Of a stretch of 64,000 nucleotides of DNA, positions 10,346-20,147 are shown one piece after another. The notes below the pieces were generated by a model. It was not told the origin of the DNA, searched no databases, and was given only the letters and a program-made list of their open reading frames with translations. The translations under genes were made by a program, and so were the position numbers. The stretch's first letter is position 1. Each line of letters starts with the position of its first letter. Where the stretch lies: contig NC_087099.1 in NCBI RefSeq assembly GCF_963855985.1, positions 13,174,001 to 13,238,000 on the forward strand. Reading direction: 5' to 3'. Origin of the DNA: Ostrinia nubilalis. Lineage: Eukaryota; Arthropoda; Insecta; Lepidoptera; Crambidae.

Positions 10346-10449
10346 CAGTCATGCATATTTACGCCTACCACGAGGTTTTAGTAAATTGTATTTACAATTT
10401 GTAAATTCTTGAAAAAATGATTATGATTTAACTTGACTTTTTCTTGCAG

Positions 10450-10667
10450 GAATCCAACTCACAGTAGAGATATCACCCCGAGGGAAGCCCAACATAATCC
10501 TCAACGGGTACAGGTTCTGCAAGCAACAGGTCCGAGGGGACAAGACCAGGTGGTTGTGCACCAGTCACAACAGGAATTGTCTGGCTGCACTGTATACTGT
10601 AGACGGTGCGATTGTCAAGATGACTGGTGGACATAACCACCCAGAAAACAGCGGGAGAAGACGTTAA
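10450..10667 (+). CDS. mod(mdg4): mod(mdg4)-type variable exon V12 (FLYWCH)
   Basis: Acceptor TTTTTCTTGCAG ends at 10449; GA then 71 residues and TAA. Finger: VEISPRGKP at 5-13, LNGYRFCKQQ at 17-26, KTRWLC at 31-36, ligands C36, C43, H61 and H63, ending HNHPENSGRRR. This is a GC-richer exon than its neighbours. The HNHPEN ending links it to the V14-V24 group, while VEIS...RG resembles V10, so it bridges two groups. A different frame here gives a 67-residue ORF, which is a shadow. Confidence 0.87.
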
Positions 10668-10689
10668 ACGACACCGTGGAGGGTTGATG

Positions 10690-10870
10690 GAAAGCACGAC
10701 GAAGCACACTTATCAACCCGGAAACGTATCGTAACCGTATCAACTCGAGGCGGCCAGTATTCTTTGTATGAAACTCCGTATTGCAACGGCCACTTATCCG
10801 CACCGTAATGTAAACGGTTCCGTTGCTACTCGTGACTTTACGCAACGAGAGTACTTGACACTTTACTCAG
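10690..10870. mobile_element. Element with CACACTTATCAACCCGG end
   Basis: Shares CGACGAAGCACACTTATC and CGTAACCGTATCAACTCG with about 42905-42996 (opposite strand) and with 45897-46140. No ORF. Confidence 0.55.
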
Positions 10871-11002
10871 GGATAATGAACGAGGCCCTTAATATTGAAA
10901 AGCCTTAATCTATGTTGGAAATAGATATGGGATTTGGCTGGGCGTTTGACTTCCGCCGGGGGCAAATATTAGAGTTAGACACGAGCATATTAATATCATG
11001 GT

Positions 11003-11066
11003 ATAGTCTGGTCTGCGAGCACGTAACGTACAAAATTCTACGTGCTCACAGACCGGGCTTTAGATA
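11003..11066. mobile_element. Short MITE of the GAGCACGTA family
   Basis: Near-perfect palindrome GGTCTGCGAGCACGTA / TACGTGCTCACAGACC. Longer relatives sit at 56617-56757, 58711-58887, about 59815-59925 and 59934-60098. The remaining spacer to 11455 shows nothing. Confidence 0.65.
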
Positions 11067-11900
11067 TTATTTACTTCTAATTAAGTAGGTATATGTATAC
11101 GTTATTCAGTCGTCATATCAAGATAAGCATTTTCGCATCTTTTACAGTTCTAATAATGTGCGATTTTGTATCTAAGTAAATAAATGTATTAGGTGCTGTC
11201 AACTTTAAATGTTCTTCCAGCTAGGGCTAAGTAGGTGATGGTAATGATTGATATAAAAATTGATAATTAGATTTTCTCGTGCTTTTTGTACGAAATTTAG
11301 TGCCAATTTGTAGATTATTTAAATCTTCCTGTAGCTATATAAAATAATCGTGTTTTACACATATCATGTATCTAGTCATAATGTATGAAACAAATAAAAT
11401 CTTTCTCCATAACAATATTGATTCGAAAGCAAAAGAGTAAATATTTATTTTACCATCTTAATAACTCTAACTTTAACAAACGTCAAAAATCTGTCAAACA
11501 CCATACAAAACACCGGTTATTATTAAAGTTACGGTTAAATTTGGATTTGGTGCAACTCAGCTTAAGTATTATCGTGGTATTAATGTCTGGTATTTTGTAC
11601 TGGACGTTACAATTTTAAAACACATCTAGTGATTTCAGATTTCCAAATCTATTGTATTTTAGAAATAAGACAATGACGAAAGTTAACCAATTCTATTGAT
11701 TTATACTAGTTATCATTTATAAAAAAAGTGTACTCAAAAAAAACTAGCAAAATTTTCGGAAACAGGTAACATCATAACTGGTGTAATAAACTTTAAAAAA
11801 ATGACATTGAGTATGCAGATATGGTAAACTGATTTATTTTTTATACTTATACAATAGTTATAATTATATGCAGTATAAAATCTGTTTTATTTTGTTACAG

Positions 11901-12133
11901 CTAAAAAAGCAGTATTTAAAAAGTCAGTTAAAGGAAACCCAGTTTTGGTTGTCGACGGGTACCGGTACCGCAAGCATAGTATTACTTGTGGTTTTAAAAC
12001 CAGGTGGACCTGCTCTGGTAAACCCTGTTCAGCTGTAGTTATTACAGTAAATAATATGATTGTCACGCAAAATGGCGAGCACAACCACCCGCCGAATGAT
12101 AAAGAATTTCTTTATAATACTTTTGTGGTGTAG
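11901..12133 (+). CDS. mod(mdg4): Variable exon V13 (FLYWCH, short Cys-Cys loop)
   Basis: Acceptor TTTTGTTACAG ends at 11900; CT then 76 residues and TAG. Finger: AVFKKSVKGNP at 3-13, VVDGYRYRKH at 16-25, KTRWTC at 32-37, ligands C37, C42, H60 and H62. Only four residues part the two cysteines (C-SGKP-C), against six to ten elsewhere. An extra Cys lies at 29. The tail after HNHPPNDK is KEFLYNTFVV, probably read-through of the usual NDK stop. Confidence 0.87.
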
Positions 12134-12589
12134 GGTACCGTTTGAGAGCAGGTGTACCTTGTAAAAATGAAATATAAAAATGTTATGAAAAAAATTAAAA
12201 ATACTTTAAAATTAATTACTTCATAAATAGGTAATTAATTCCAAGAAAATACTTAGTTAAATACATAGTTTTGTAATTTCCTAATGTTTTACATTATTGA
12301 TCAAAATTTAGAGTGGTCAAAAACAGCGCAAAGAATCAAAGATGGTCGAAACTGGTACTTTTACCCTACGCCTTCTTTGGAGCCTTAATGAATTAACCTG
12401 TGCGGCTTTTTCAAATGTTCAAGTTTTTGACTGTGGGTGACCCCACACTTGCAATTTCACTATTTTTACTTAGCAGTTGATTTTCTAATTTACTTAAACC
12501 AAATATGTACAAGTGAAATATTAAAAAATGTGTTTTTATCTCGTTTTTTTTTAAATTCAACGTCCTTTAAATTTGTTTTTTCTTTTCAG
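12134..12589. other. Spacer between V13 and psi1
   Basis: AT-rich, no repeat family recognised; ends in the TTTTTTCTTTTCAG acceptor tract of psi1. Confidence 0.4.
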
Positions 12590-12802
12590 AGATGAAACCT
12601 GTTTTCAAGGAGTCTGCTCAGGGAAATCCCATCCTAGTTAGTTCTTGGCGGCTACCGTTACCGCAAACACAGTGTTACTGACGTCAGCGTAAGGTGGACT
12701 TGCCCTAAGACTAGAATACACTGTTTAGCAGCCGTTTTAACAGTGGACAATATAGTCATCAGGCAAAAAGGCGAGCACAATCATCCTCCGAGTAACAATT
12801 AA
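12590..12802 (+). pseudogene. Broken FLYWCH exon psi1 (4-bp duplication)
   Basis: Acceptor TTTCTTTTCAG ends at 12589, then a start matching the GNPILV group (VFKESAQGNPILV). At 12636-12643 the bases AGTT occur twice in a row; the extra four bases shift the frame just before the GYRYRKH motif, and a stop follows about 14 codons later. Past the duplication the other frame is clean to TAA at 12800-12802, with RWTC, a second Cys and HNHPP. One event explains the break, so it is recent or a sequencing or assembly error. Confidence 0.8.
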
Positions 12803-12803
12803 A

Positions 12804-13077
12804 GCCATGTATTCATTAGGCAACATTTGTTGATAAACTCTTTATGACTAGTGTGAAACAAAGTTTACCATAAACACAGGTTTCTGAAACTTGGCCGTCC
12901 ACACTAAATTACTCTCCACTCATAGCGGGGAGCACGGCAACATGTATCATAAACAATGTTTCATCACCTATGTTTATGGACTGTTTATAAACTGTTTACA
13001 GAGATGATGACACATTATGAAGCATTGTTTATAAACAGTGTTTATCAACAAATGTTACCTAATGAATACATGGCTTA
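12804..13077. mobile_element. MITE with 37-bp inverted ends directly after psi1
   Basis: Ends AGCCATGTATTCATTAGG at the left and CCTAATGAATACATGGCT at the right, each extending about 37 bp. TAA flanks both sides; the left TAA is the stop codon of psi1, so the 3-bp target duplication (TAA) falls on the stop. Internally rich in TGTTTATAAAC-like palindromes. Confidence 0.75.
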
Positions 13078-13638
13078 ATAGAGATGGATGCATTGCGCAA
13101 CATTGCATTGATCTGATTGTGACTGAGTTTCTTGCGCTGATTCTTCTCAACACTGGCCCATTTATTGTCCCGAAGCAATTGTAGGGTTAATACTGGGACC
13201 TGTAAAAGTGCTTTTTAAAAGCCTATTTGCAAAAATAAATGAGTTTTATGAGTTTATTTCACTGTTTCTGTTTTTGTTTCTGTTTGTGTTGTTGTTTCTG
13301 TTCAAAGTAAAAAAGTATTGTACGAATCTTAATAAAAATACCGTTGTATATTAATTATTGACTCCTTATCCCTGTGTGGTTTAAAGAATGTATTTAAGTC
13401 GTTTAAAAATCGCTTCTATGACAACTATACGATGGCGTTAAGTTTTCCGCTGATGGTTCTTCTACATTAACATAAAGAGGAAAAATATGTTTGTGTTGAA
13501 TAAGCTCCGAAACTATTGGTCCAATTGAAAAATTTATTTCGCCATTACAAATTCTACATTATTTCTAATGAATATAGGCCATAGGCGGTACAAAGTTTGC
13601 CGATTCAGCTAGTTAAATTATATTTTTTTTTGTTGCAG
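13078..13638. other. Spacer with a repeat fragment before V14
   Basis: Positions 13165-13250 (GGTTAATACTGGGACCTGTA...) recur near 51815-51890 (GGTTAATACTGGGACGTGTA), so this is a dispersed repeat fragment. The rest is AT-rich with nothing recognised. Confidence 0.5.
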
Positions 13639-13850
13639 AAGGTAAACCAATATTCATAAGGACACCTCAAGGAAATCGTACCTTAGTTCTTAATGGATAC
13701 CGGTATAAGAGACAAAAAATGACCGGTATAAAGACTCGGTGGATCTGCCCCAAATATCCCAAGAATCATTGCTTAGCATCACTATGCACTATTGAAGACG
13801 AAATTGTGTCTCTGCGTGGCGAGCATAACCATCCTCAAAACGATAAATAA
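13639..13850 (+). CDS. mod(mdg4): mod(mdg4)-type variable exon V14 (FLYWCH)
   Basis: Acceptor TTTTTGTTGCAG ends at 13638; AA then 69 residues and TAA. Finger: PIFIRTPQGNR, LVLNGYRYKRQ, IKTRWIC, a second Cys in KNHCLAS, then GEHNHPQNDK. No start codon is available upstream. The last codons and stop read GATAAATAAAC, so the stop overlaps an AATAAA poly(A) signal. Broken partner psi2 starts about 30 bp downstream. Confidence 0.87.
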
Positions 13851-13879
13851 ACATGGGATATACTATTTAAGATTTTTTA

Positions 13880-14064
13880 TTTCTCTGAAAAAGTCCACCC
13901 GTATTCGAGGAGTTGATTTACGACAATCCTATTTTAGTTTTTGATGGGTACTGGTACCGCAGACAGAATTATGGATTTCAAGACTCATTGGAGCAGCGCT
14001 ATATCGTTATATGGCATCCCTCTTTATCGCCGATAAATAAATTATCACTCACTTTGGAGAACAT
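13880..14064 (+). pseudogene. Degenerate FLYWCH exon psi2
   Basis: Decodes to PVFEE...NPILVFDGYWYRRQ in one frame; then the KT(R)W stretch (TTCAAGACTCATTGG) is in another frame, and GGCATCCCTCTTTATCGCCG still matches the ASLxTVD part of live exons. No acceptor: the TGCAG of its sisters reads CTCTG here. At least two frameshifts. Less eroded than its relatives psi4 and psi5. Confidence 0.75.
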
Positions 14065-14147
14065 ATTAATAATCTCTAAATATTTAATGCTCTCTGAAAA
14101 CACATATATTTTATGTCATCTTATAACTAATTACTTTTTTTTTTCAG

Positions 14148-14356
14148 AGAGAAAACTAGTATTCAAGAAATCAATTAGTGGGAATCCTATCTTAGTTTAA
14201 CAGGGCTACCGGTACTGCAAACAATTATTTACCGTTATTAAAACTCGCTGGATTTGCCCCAATACCAAAAATCATTGTATGGCAGCACTGTACACAGTTG
14301 AAGACAAAATTGTTAGTCTCCGCAGCGAGCATAATCATCCTGAAAATGATAAATAA
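14148..14356 (+). pseudogene. FLYWCH exon psi3 with a nonsense codon
   Basis: Acceptor TTTTTTTTTCAG ends at 14147 and the frame starts well (LVFKKSISGNPILV). The next codon, TAC (Tyr) in V16 and V17, is TAA at 14198-14200. After it the same frame runs on intact: QGYRYCKQ, IKTRWIC, NHCMAALYTVEDKIV, HNHPENDK and TAA at 14354-14356. A single C-to-A change explains the loss. It could still yield a protein ending in GNPILV. Confidence 0.82.
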
Positions 14357-14706
14357 ACTCAATTTACTTAATTTACATTTATTTAGTTATTTGCTTATTA
14401 AATTTAACTATTAACACTAGTCCTCCGAAATCGGCAGTCCGTTTTCGATACTCTTTAACTTTAATCTTTGACAAATTGTGTAATGGTGTGTAGCCCCAAT
14501 TTCTTATACTTCTTTTATTAATAGCAATTCTTATGTAACTAATTCAAACAATAGAACATACTTCAATTCTACTGTTTTTCGTGCATTCCGTGAAAACAAG
14601 TATTCTCATAAGCAGGTTTCAAGACGCCATCGGGCCCAAAAGGATTTGTTTACAGGACACCTCGTTTGACTTGACACTCAATGCGCGCTCAATTCAAAGT
14701 GTGTCA

Positions 14707-14866
14707 ATCTATACTAATATTATAAGTGCGAAAGTAACTCTGTCTGTCTGTCTTGCTTTCATGCCTAAACCACTATACCGATTTTGATGAAATTTGGCAT
14801 AGAGACGTTTATCGCGCGCGATAACGTTTTTCTGTACAGACAAAATTTCACGCGGAAAGCTAGTGT
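14707..14866 (+). mobile_element. Short Helitron-type element
   Basis: Starts TCTATACTAATATTATAAG, contains CTGTCTGTCTGTCTTGC and CCGATTTTGATGAAATTTGG, ends CGGAAAGCTAGT: the ends (TC...CTAG) of lepidopteran non-autonomous Helitrons. A fuller copy lies at 40171-40399. The stretch 14626-14700 carries the ATCGGGCCC...ATGCGCGCTCAA block seen in the 19.8-27.3 kb duplications. Confidence 0.75.
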
Positions 14867-15009
14867 TTTTATAAAACTATCACTTCACTGCACTTAAGAA
14901 CGATAATATCACCAGGTTATTAAATAATAAAAAAATAAAACCATCAACACAGATTGACCATGCTCTCCGTTCTACTCCACGGAATCAACTAATGTTTTTG
15001 TTTTTTCAG

Positions 15010-15221
15010 AGAGAAAATTCGTCTTCAAAACGTCAAGACATAGGAACCCCATCTTAGTTTTCAACGGGTACCGTTACCGCAAAAATAGAACAACCAATCG
15101 CTACAAGACTCGCTGGCTCTGCATTAGATCCAAATATCATTGTTTAGCATCCCTCTGTACCGTCGATAACGAAATTGTCACTCACCCTGGCAGTCATAAT
15201 CATCCTAAAAATGATATATGA
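15010..15221 (+). CDS. mod(mdg4): mod(mdg4)-type variable exon V15 (FLYWCH)
   Basis: Acceptor GTTTTTTCAG ends at 15009; AG then 69 residues and TGA. Finger: FVFKTSRHRNPILVFNG, YRYRKNRTTN, YKTRWLC, a second Cys in KYHCLAS, then GSHNHPKNDI. No start codon, so it is visible only by splice frame. It is the ancestor-like relative of V19-V21 (shared RKNRTT and IVTH). The usual terminal Lys and TAA are changed to Ile and TGA. Confidence 0.87.
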
Positions 15222-15321
15222 TAAGTAATTAAACACAATACCTATTATTTAACAACCACTTTTTATTTCTTTACTGTTAAGATTGACCAATAAAGAACTA
15301 CCTATAGTATAGTAAATATTT

Positions 15322-15470
15322 CGTTGGGGGTCCAATGACAGTTTAACTTTTCCACGGGACAAACTTGACGTTCACTGGTTGGGTTTTTTTTGGCGGTCAA
15401 GCTGTAGATCCTGGCTACAAAGGAGTTGCAGCGGTGGGAAAGAGAGGTGGGAATAGTCCCGTACCTATAG
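15322..15470. mobile_element. Dispersed repeat fragment
   Basis: GGTCAAGCTGTAGATCCTGG and nearby sequence recur in reverse at 42170-42300 and in part at 58170-58275. Non-coding; family not identified. Confidence 0.6.
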
Positions 15471-15948
15471 TAGGGTTTACTTCATTCCTAACTTACCAAT
15501 TTAATCTCTGTGTTGTTATATTAGTTAGTCAATAAGTTTAGTTATGTAGTTATTATGTCGTGGCCCAATCATAGGATTGGTCACATCATGATGTGCCCGG
15601 GCATATCGTGATACGTCGTTCCTTCATGATCTGCCTAATATTCACCAACCATATTCAACGTTTAACGTTTGATAATTTGGCCAGCGATTTTTGGGCATAA
15701 TGTGCCGATATTATCGTTTGTTTCGGGTTTCCAAGGGTTTGGCAAATAAAAAAAATCTATTTGATGAAACGTTTTATTTTACGCTCTGAAGTACTCTGAA
15801 CAAATTAGATCCCTAGATCCCTATAGGATTATCAGCATTTGCAATTTTTTTTGCAAATGCTGACTCCGAAATAATTAGAAATTTTAATTTGATTTTCTTT
15901 GACAAACGATGAAAAAGAGTGACGCAACTAAATGTTTTGTTTTTGCAG

Positions 15949-16160
15949 AAGAACTCGTCTTCAAGAAGTCGATTTATGGGAATCCTGTCGTAGTTTACCA
16001 GGGCTACCGGTACTGCAAAAAAAGCTATAACGGTATTAAAACCCGCTGGATTTGCCCCAATACCAGAAGTCATTGTTTGGCATCACTGTACACAGTTGAA
16101 GGCAAAATTGTTAGTCTCCGCGGCGAGCATAATCATCCTCCAAACGATAAATCAACTTAG
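15949..16160 (+). CDS. mod(mdg4): mod(mdg4)-type variable exon V16 (FLYWCH)
   Basis: Acceptor TTTTGTTTTTGCAG ends at 15948; AA then 69 residues and TAG. Finger: LVFKKSIYGNPVVVYQG, YRYCKKSYNG, IKTRWIC, a second Cys in RSHCLASL, then GEHNHPPNDKST. The TTTGACAAA box lies at 15899-15907, about 40 bp before the acceptor. Closest to V17 and psi3. Relic psi4 follows after a few bases. Confidence 0.88.
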
Positions 16161-16176
16161 ATTTTTTATTTCTTTG

Positions 16177-16284
16177 GAGAGAAGTCCACCCGTATTCGAA
16201 GAGTCAATTTATGGGAATCTTATCTTAGTTTTTGATGGGTACTGGTAAAAGTTGGATAACATTATCATCCCCAAACTGATAAAA
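16177..16284 (+). pseudogene. FLYWCH exon relic psi4 (internal deletion)
   Basis: Matches the exon start (CCGTATTCGAAGAGTCAATT ... TTAGTTTTTGATGGGTAC), then jumps directly from GGTACTGGTA to the HNHP end (CATTATCATCCCCAAACTGA). The KTRWC half is deleted and the acceptor is lost. The same breakpoint occurs in psi5. Confidence 0.8.
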
Positions 16285-16467
16285 ATAAAATACACATAGA
16301 TTAATGACTACCAGTTTTTATTTTTTTGCTTTTGAAATATCTCTAACCCTCCCAAAACCCTTTAAAATCCTCAGTCCGATTCCGAAACAATTAGAATTCT
16401 TTAATTTGATCATGTTTGATAAAGTACTATAAAAAGTTATGACGCAACTAATGTATTGTTTTTGCAG

Positions 16468-16670
16468 AAGAATTCGTCTTCAAGAAGTCAATTTATGGGA
16501 ATCCTCTCATAGTTTACCAGGGCTACCGGTACTGCAAACAAAGAGTTACCGGTGTTAAAACTCGCTGGATGTGCCCAAATACCAAAAGTCATTGTTTGGC
16601 ATCACTGCACACAGTTGAAGGCAAAATTGTTCGTCTCCACGGCTATCATAATCATCCTCATAACGATTAA
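16468..16670 (+). CDS. mod(mdg4): mod(mdg4)-type variable exon V17 (FLYWCH)
   Basis: Acceptor ATTGTTTTTGCAG ends at 16467; AA then 66 residues and TAA. Finger: FVFKKSIYGNPLIVYQG, YRYCKQRVTG, VKTRWMC, a second Cys in KSHCLASL, then GYHNHPHND. No start codon. The final Lys is lost: about 195 bp of unrelated sequence (16671-16865) is inserted where V16 continues into KST, and the insertion supplies the stop. Confidence 0.87.
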
Positions 16671-16888
16671 TCTATTGAATATTTAATAGCATAGTTATTT
16701 CTGAACGTTATTTGTCTATGGCCAAAGTGTAGATTTTGATTTTGCTCTATTGTCTATAAAAGAATAAGAAGATGGCTGCGGTCAAAAGTATTGTTTTATT
16801 GTGCTCCCGAATAAGTCCAAATTATAAGTAAAATACTCGTCCTTCGCAATTAGAAATCCCAACAAAGTCAACTTGAGATTTTTTATTT

Positions 16889-17001
16889 CTCTGGAAAAGT
16901 CCACCCGTATTCGAGGAGTCAATTTACAAGAATCCTATCTTAGTTTTGGATGGGTACCGGTAAAAGTTGGATAACATAATCATCCCCAAACTGATAAAAA
17001 T
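16889..17001 (+). pseudogene. FLYWCH exon relic psi5 (same deletion as psi4)
   Basis: Near-identical to psi4, with the same internal junction between GGTACCGGTAAAAG and the CATCCCCAAACTG end. The deletion therefore came first and a tandem duplication of the V16/V17-plus-relic pair followed. Confidence 0.8.
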
Positions 17002-17102
17002 AAATACACATAGATTAAATAAAGACTACCAGTTTTTATTTTTTTGCTTTTAAAATTGGCCAAAACCCTTTAAAATCCTCAGTGCGATTCCGAAACAATT
17101 AG

Positions 17103-17232
17103 AGTAGGCGCACACCGTTGATTTTTAGTTGGCCGATAGTTGTGCCCGATTTTAAATCCAAAATCGAATCATACATGCCCATACTGATCAACAGCCCGAC
17201 TAAACTATCGGCCGACGAAAAATCAACTCTTA
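17103..17232. mobile_element. MITE (GTAGGCGCACACCGTTGATT ends)
   Basis: Left GAGTAGGCGCACACCGTTG; right ATCGGCCGACGAAAAATCAA, an inverted match. A longer copy lies at 34178-34354, and a partial one near 55480-55510. Confidence 0.75.
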
Positions 17233-17650
17233 GAAATCTCTAATTTATGGTTTTAGATATTTATTTTTCTAAAAGAATACAATTATATTCACTTATAAGA
17301 AAAATACAGAATACTCTTTATAATAAATAAGCAGCAAGTGCACGCAACAGACAAGCTCGTTTCATTTATGTATTAAATGAAACTAGGTACAGAAAATAAT
17401 GAAGTTAAAATAAAATAATAACAAACCGCTCAAATGCTATATTTTTTCAAATTCAAGTATAGTTTTATTCTTAACCTACCCACACTGCAACTACAAAACC
17501 AGCAACCTGCTTGGCTTCCATTACGTAACGCTCAACAGTTGCTATCACAGTTGCTATGTGACCGGTTTTTTTTTTTTTTTCCTACATTACAAGTAATAAA
17601 AACGCGAGAATGTGAATGAATGAATGTGCTCGTACAATGAACCAGATTGA

Positions 17651-18577
17651 TTTTTTTTTTTTTTTTTTTTTTCACGAGAATTCTAAAAAGTGTTTTGTAA
17701 TGTAGTGCTTTAATTTCTTTTTAAACGAGAAAAAAGATTGCGTATTTTTTATATCATTTGGCAGCCCGTTAAATAGTTGTGCCCCCTCGTACATTATATT
17801 TTTCTTGCCATAATTGGTTCTGGGTGACGGTAATTGAATATCGTAAGGTCTTCTTAAGGAACGCTTTTGTGATTGTGATTTTGTTATAAATGATAGTTGT
17901 GTGTGAATAGTTTTTCTTAATATTTTGTGTACAAGTAAACATGTATTAAATTTATACATTTGAGCTATTGACATTAAGCCGGTTTTCCTATAGACTTCTG
18001 TTGTTGGTGTTAAGTAGGGAAATTGGAACAGTAGTTTTATAATTTTGTTTTGCGATGTTTGTAGTTTTTTCAAGTTCGTTTTGGGAGCGCTACCGTAAAC
18101 TTCGATCAAATAATCCAGGTGGGGTTTCACTAAGGAGTTGTATATAGTGTACCGAACAGACATGGGGAAGCAGCGAACGTTGCCACGGAGAATAGACATA
18201 AGGGATGTTAATTTAGAACGAGTCTTTTCGATGTGAGGTTTCCAGGTGAGGCGGTTGTCAAGCGTAAGACCCAGATATTTCTCAGATTTTACTTGGTTTA
18301 ATGGTTCGTTGTTGATGGTTAACGGATCAAAATGGGAGATTTGCTTATTTTTGGCGCTAAATATTATGTAATTGGTCTTGGCTATATTTAGAGTTAATAA
18401 GTTACACTGAAACCAACCAAACAAAGCGTCTAAGTCTTTTTGTGCTGCTTGCGCCGTAGAAACAATATCATCTCCAAAGTAAAACAAACAAGTGTCATCG
18501 GCATACAGAGAAACATCGCCGCATAGACCCAGATCGCCAATACCGTTTACATAAATAAGGAACAATAGTGGCCCCAG
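17651..18577 (-). mobile_element. 5'-truncated non-LTR retrotransposon (Jockey/CR1-like)
   Basis: On the minus strand it begins inside the reverse transcriptase, at the LGPLLFLIYVN block, and runs 297 residues in one open frame to TAG. The catalytic YADD is present, followed by the SEKYLGLTLDNRLTW thumb motif. The 3' end carries a poly(A) (T tract at 17651-17672). No endonuclease or ORF1, so it is dead on arrival by truncation, yet free of stops and thus young. Clade assignment is tentative. Confidence 0.88.
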
Positions 18578-18660
18578 AATTAATTTAAATTAATTAATTA
18601 ATTTGATTATCTTTGACAAACTATGAAATAAAGGAATGACGCAATGTTTTGTTTTTGCAG

Positions 18661-18866
18661 AAGAAGTCGTCTTCAAGAAGTCATCTCATGGGAATCCTAT
18701 CTTAGTTTACCAGGGCTACCGGTACTACAAACAAAAAGTTACCGGAGTCAAGACTCGTTGGGTGTGCGCTAATGCCAGAAATCATTGCTTGACATACCTT
18801 ACTACCGTCGGTAACGAGGTTGCCGCACATCGTGGCGCGCATAATCATCCAGAAAATGATAAATAA
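18661..18866 (+). CDS. mod(mdg4): mod(mdg4)-type variable exon V18 (FLYWCH)
   Basis: Acceptor TTTTGTTTTTGCAG ends at 18660; AA then 67 residues and TAA. Finger: VVFKKSSHGNPILVYQG, YRYYKQKVTG, VKTRWVC, a second Cys in RNHCLTYL, then GAHNHPENDK. GATAAATAAAC puts AATAAA over the stop. The LINE at 17651-18577 landed only about 35 bp before its TTTGACAAA box (18612-18620) and spared the splice signals. Confidence 0.88.
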
Positions 18867-19154
18867 ACTCAGTGTACCTACTTAATTTACAATTTATATT
18901 TATTTGCTTATTAAATTGAACTATTAACACCTGTCCTCCTGAATTGGCAATCCGTTTCCTATACTGTCTAAATTAATTTTTGACAAATTATGTAATGGTA
19001 TGTTTAAATGTTTAAATTGTGTAATGTTTTGAATTAACTAATGTTTGTTTTTGAAGTTTGCAGTCCACTTTACATGCATAATGTAACTTTAGGTTGAAAT
19101 AAACGCTTTTTATTATTTTTTACTTTTTATTTCTTTGTGCTAAGATTGATCAAT

Positions 19155-19528
19155 CTCCCGCAGCCTCATCAGACTAAACAGGGACAGCATCCGCAAGGTC
19201 TTAAGTGTCATAACCGGACACTGTATGCTAAACAAGCACCTATACAACATAGGTGTCACAGACAGCCCACTGTGCAGGGGGTGCATGGAGGCAGAGGAAA
19301 CACCGCAGCATGTGCTCATGGAGTGCAGTAGCGTGGAAGAACAACGGGCTCAATTTCTTCGATCACCATCGTCGCTACAGGAGGCCTGCAGCAGCCTAGA
19401 CGGGCTGCTCGCCTTCTGGGGGGATCTGGGGTGGTTGGAGTAGGAAGATAAACCACAAATCGCGCACAATGGCCCAATCATGAGGCTAAGTGCGGTATTC
19501 GATTGCCCTGCAAAACTAACTAACTAAC
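19155..19528 (+). mobile_element. LINE 3' fragment with (AACT)n tail
   Basis: Encodes the C-terminal zinc-knuckle end of a LINE ORF2 (TGHCMLNKHLYNIG, CRGCMEAEET, HVLMEC), then a 3' tail of AACTAACTAACTA. A 14-bp direct repeat TAAGATTGATCAAT flanks it at 19141-19154 and 19529-19542. Paralogous spacers near 24863 and 27155 hold the same sequence without the insert, so the empty site is visible. Confidence 0.88.
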
Positions 19529-19917
19529 TAAGATTGATCAATATCATCATCCTAAACATGACAAATAAATACACACACACACACACAACCTGCATGCAAG
19601 CCTATGTTTCTTTTTTTTGCCCCTTTGACTGTTTTTTACGAGATTGTAATAATATATAGAATCCATTATTGGCTGTAAGAACAAAAATACCTGTTTGTAT
19701 TATTATTATAAAGAGCTGTGGTTTTCTGAATAAAGACAAAAAAAAATAAAATAAAATAAATACCTACGCCATCGGGCCCGACACCACGTTTGTGATTCGA
19801 TGCGCGCTCAAATTTAATTTAAGAGTAACTTACACCCTTGGCTTTTTTCCCCTGTTATTTATTGTAACTTTGAGCGGAATTACAGTTAATGGAATTAACT
19901 AATGCTTGTTTTTGCAG

Positions 19918-20147
19918 AGAGAAAATTCGTCTTCAAAACGTCAATACATGGGAACCCCATCTTAGTTTTCAAAGGGTACCGTTACCGCAAAAACAGAACT
20001 ACCCATCTGAACAAGACTCGTTGGCTCTGCACTAATGCCAGAAATCGCTGTTTGGCATCCCTCTCTACTATCGATGACGAAATTGTCACTCACCGTGGCG
20101 CGCATAATCATCCTGAAAATGATAAAAAAAAGATAAAAAAAAGATAA
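19918..20147 (+). CDS. mod(mdg4): mod(mdg4)-type variable exon V19 (FLYWCH)
   Basis: Acceptor TTGTTTTTGCAG ends at 19917; AG then 75 residues and TAA. Finger: FVFKTSIHGNPILVFKG, YRYRKNRTTHLN, KTRWLC, a second Cys in RNRCLASL, then GAHNHPENDK. The usual TAA after NDK is pushed back by an A-rich expansion, giving a KKIKKR tail. First of three near-identical exons. Confidence 0.87.
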
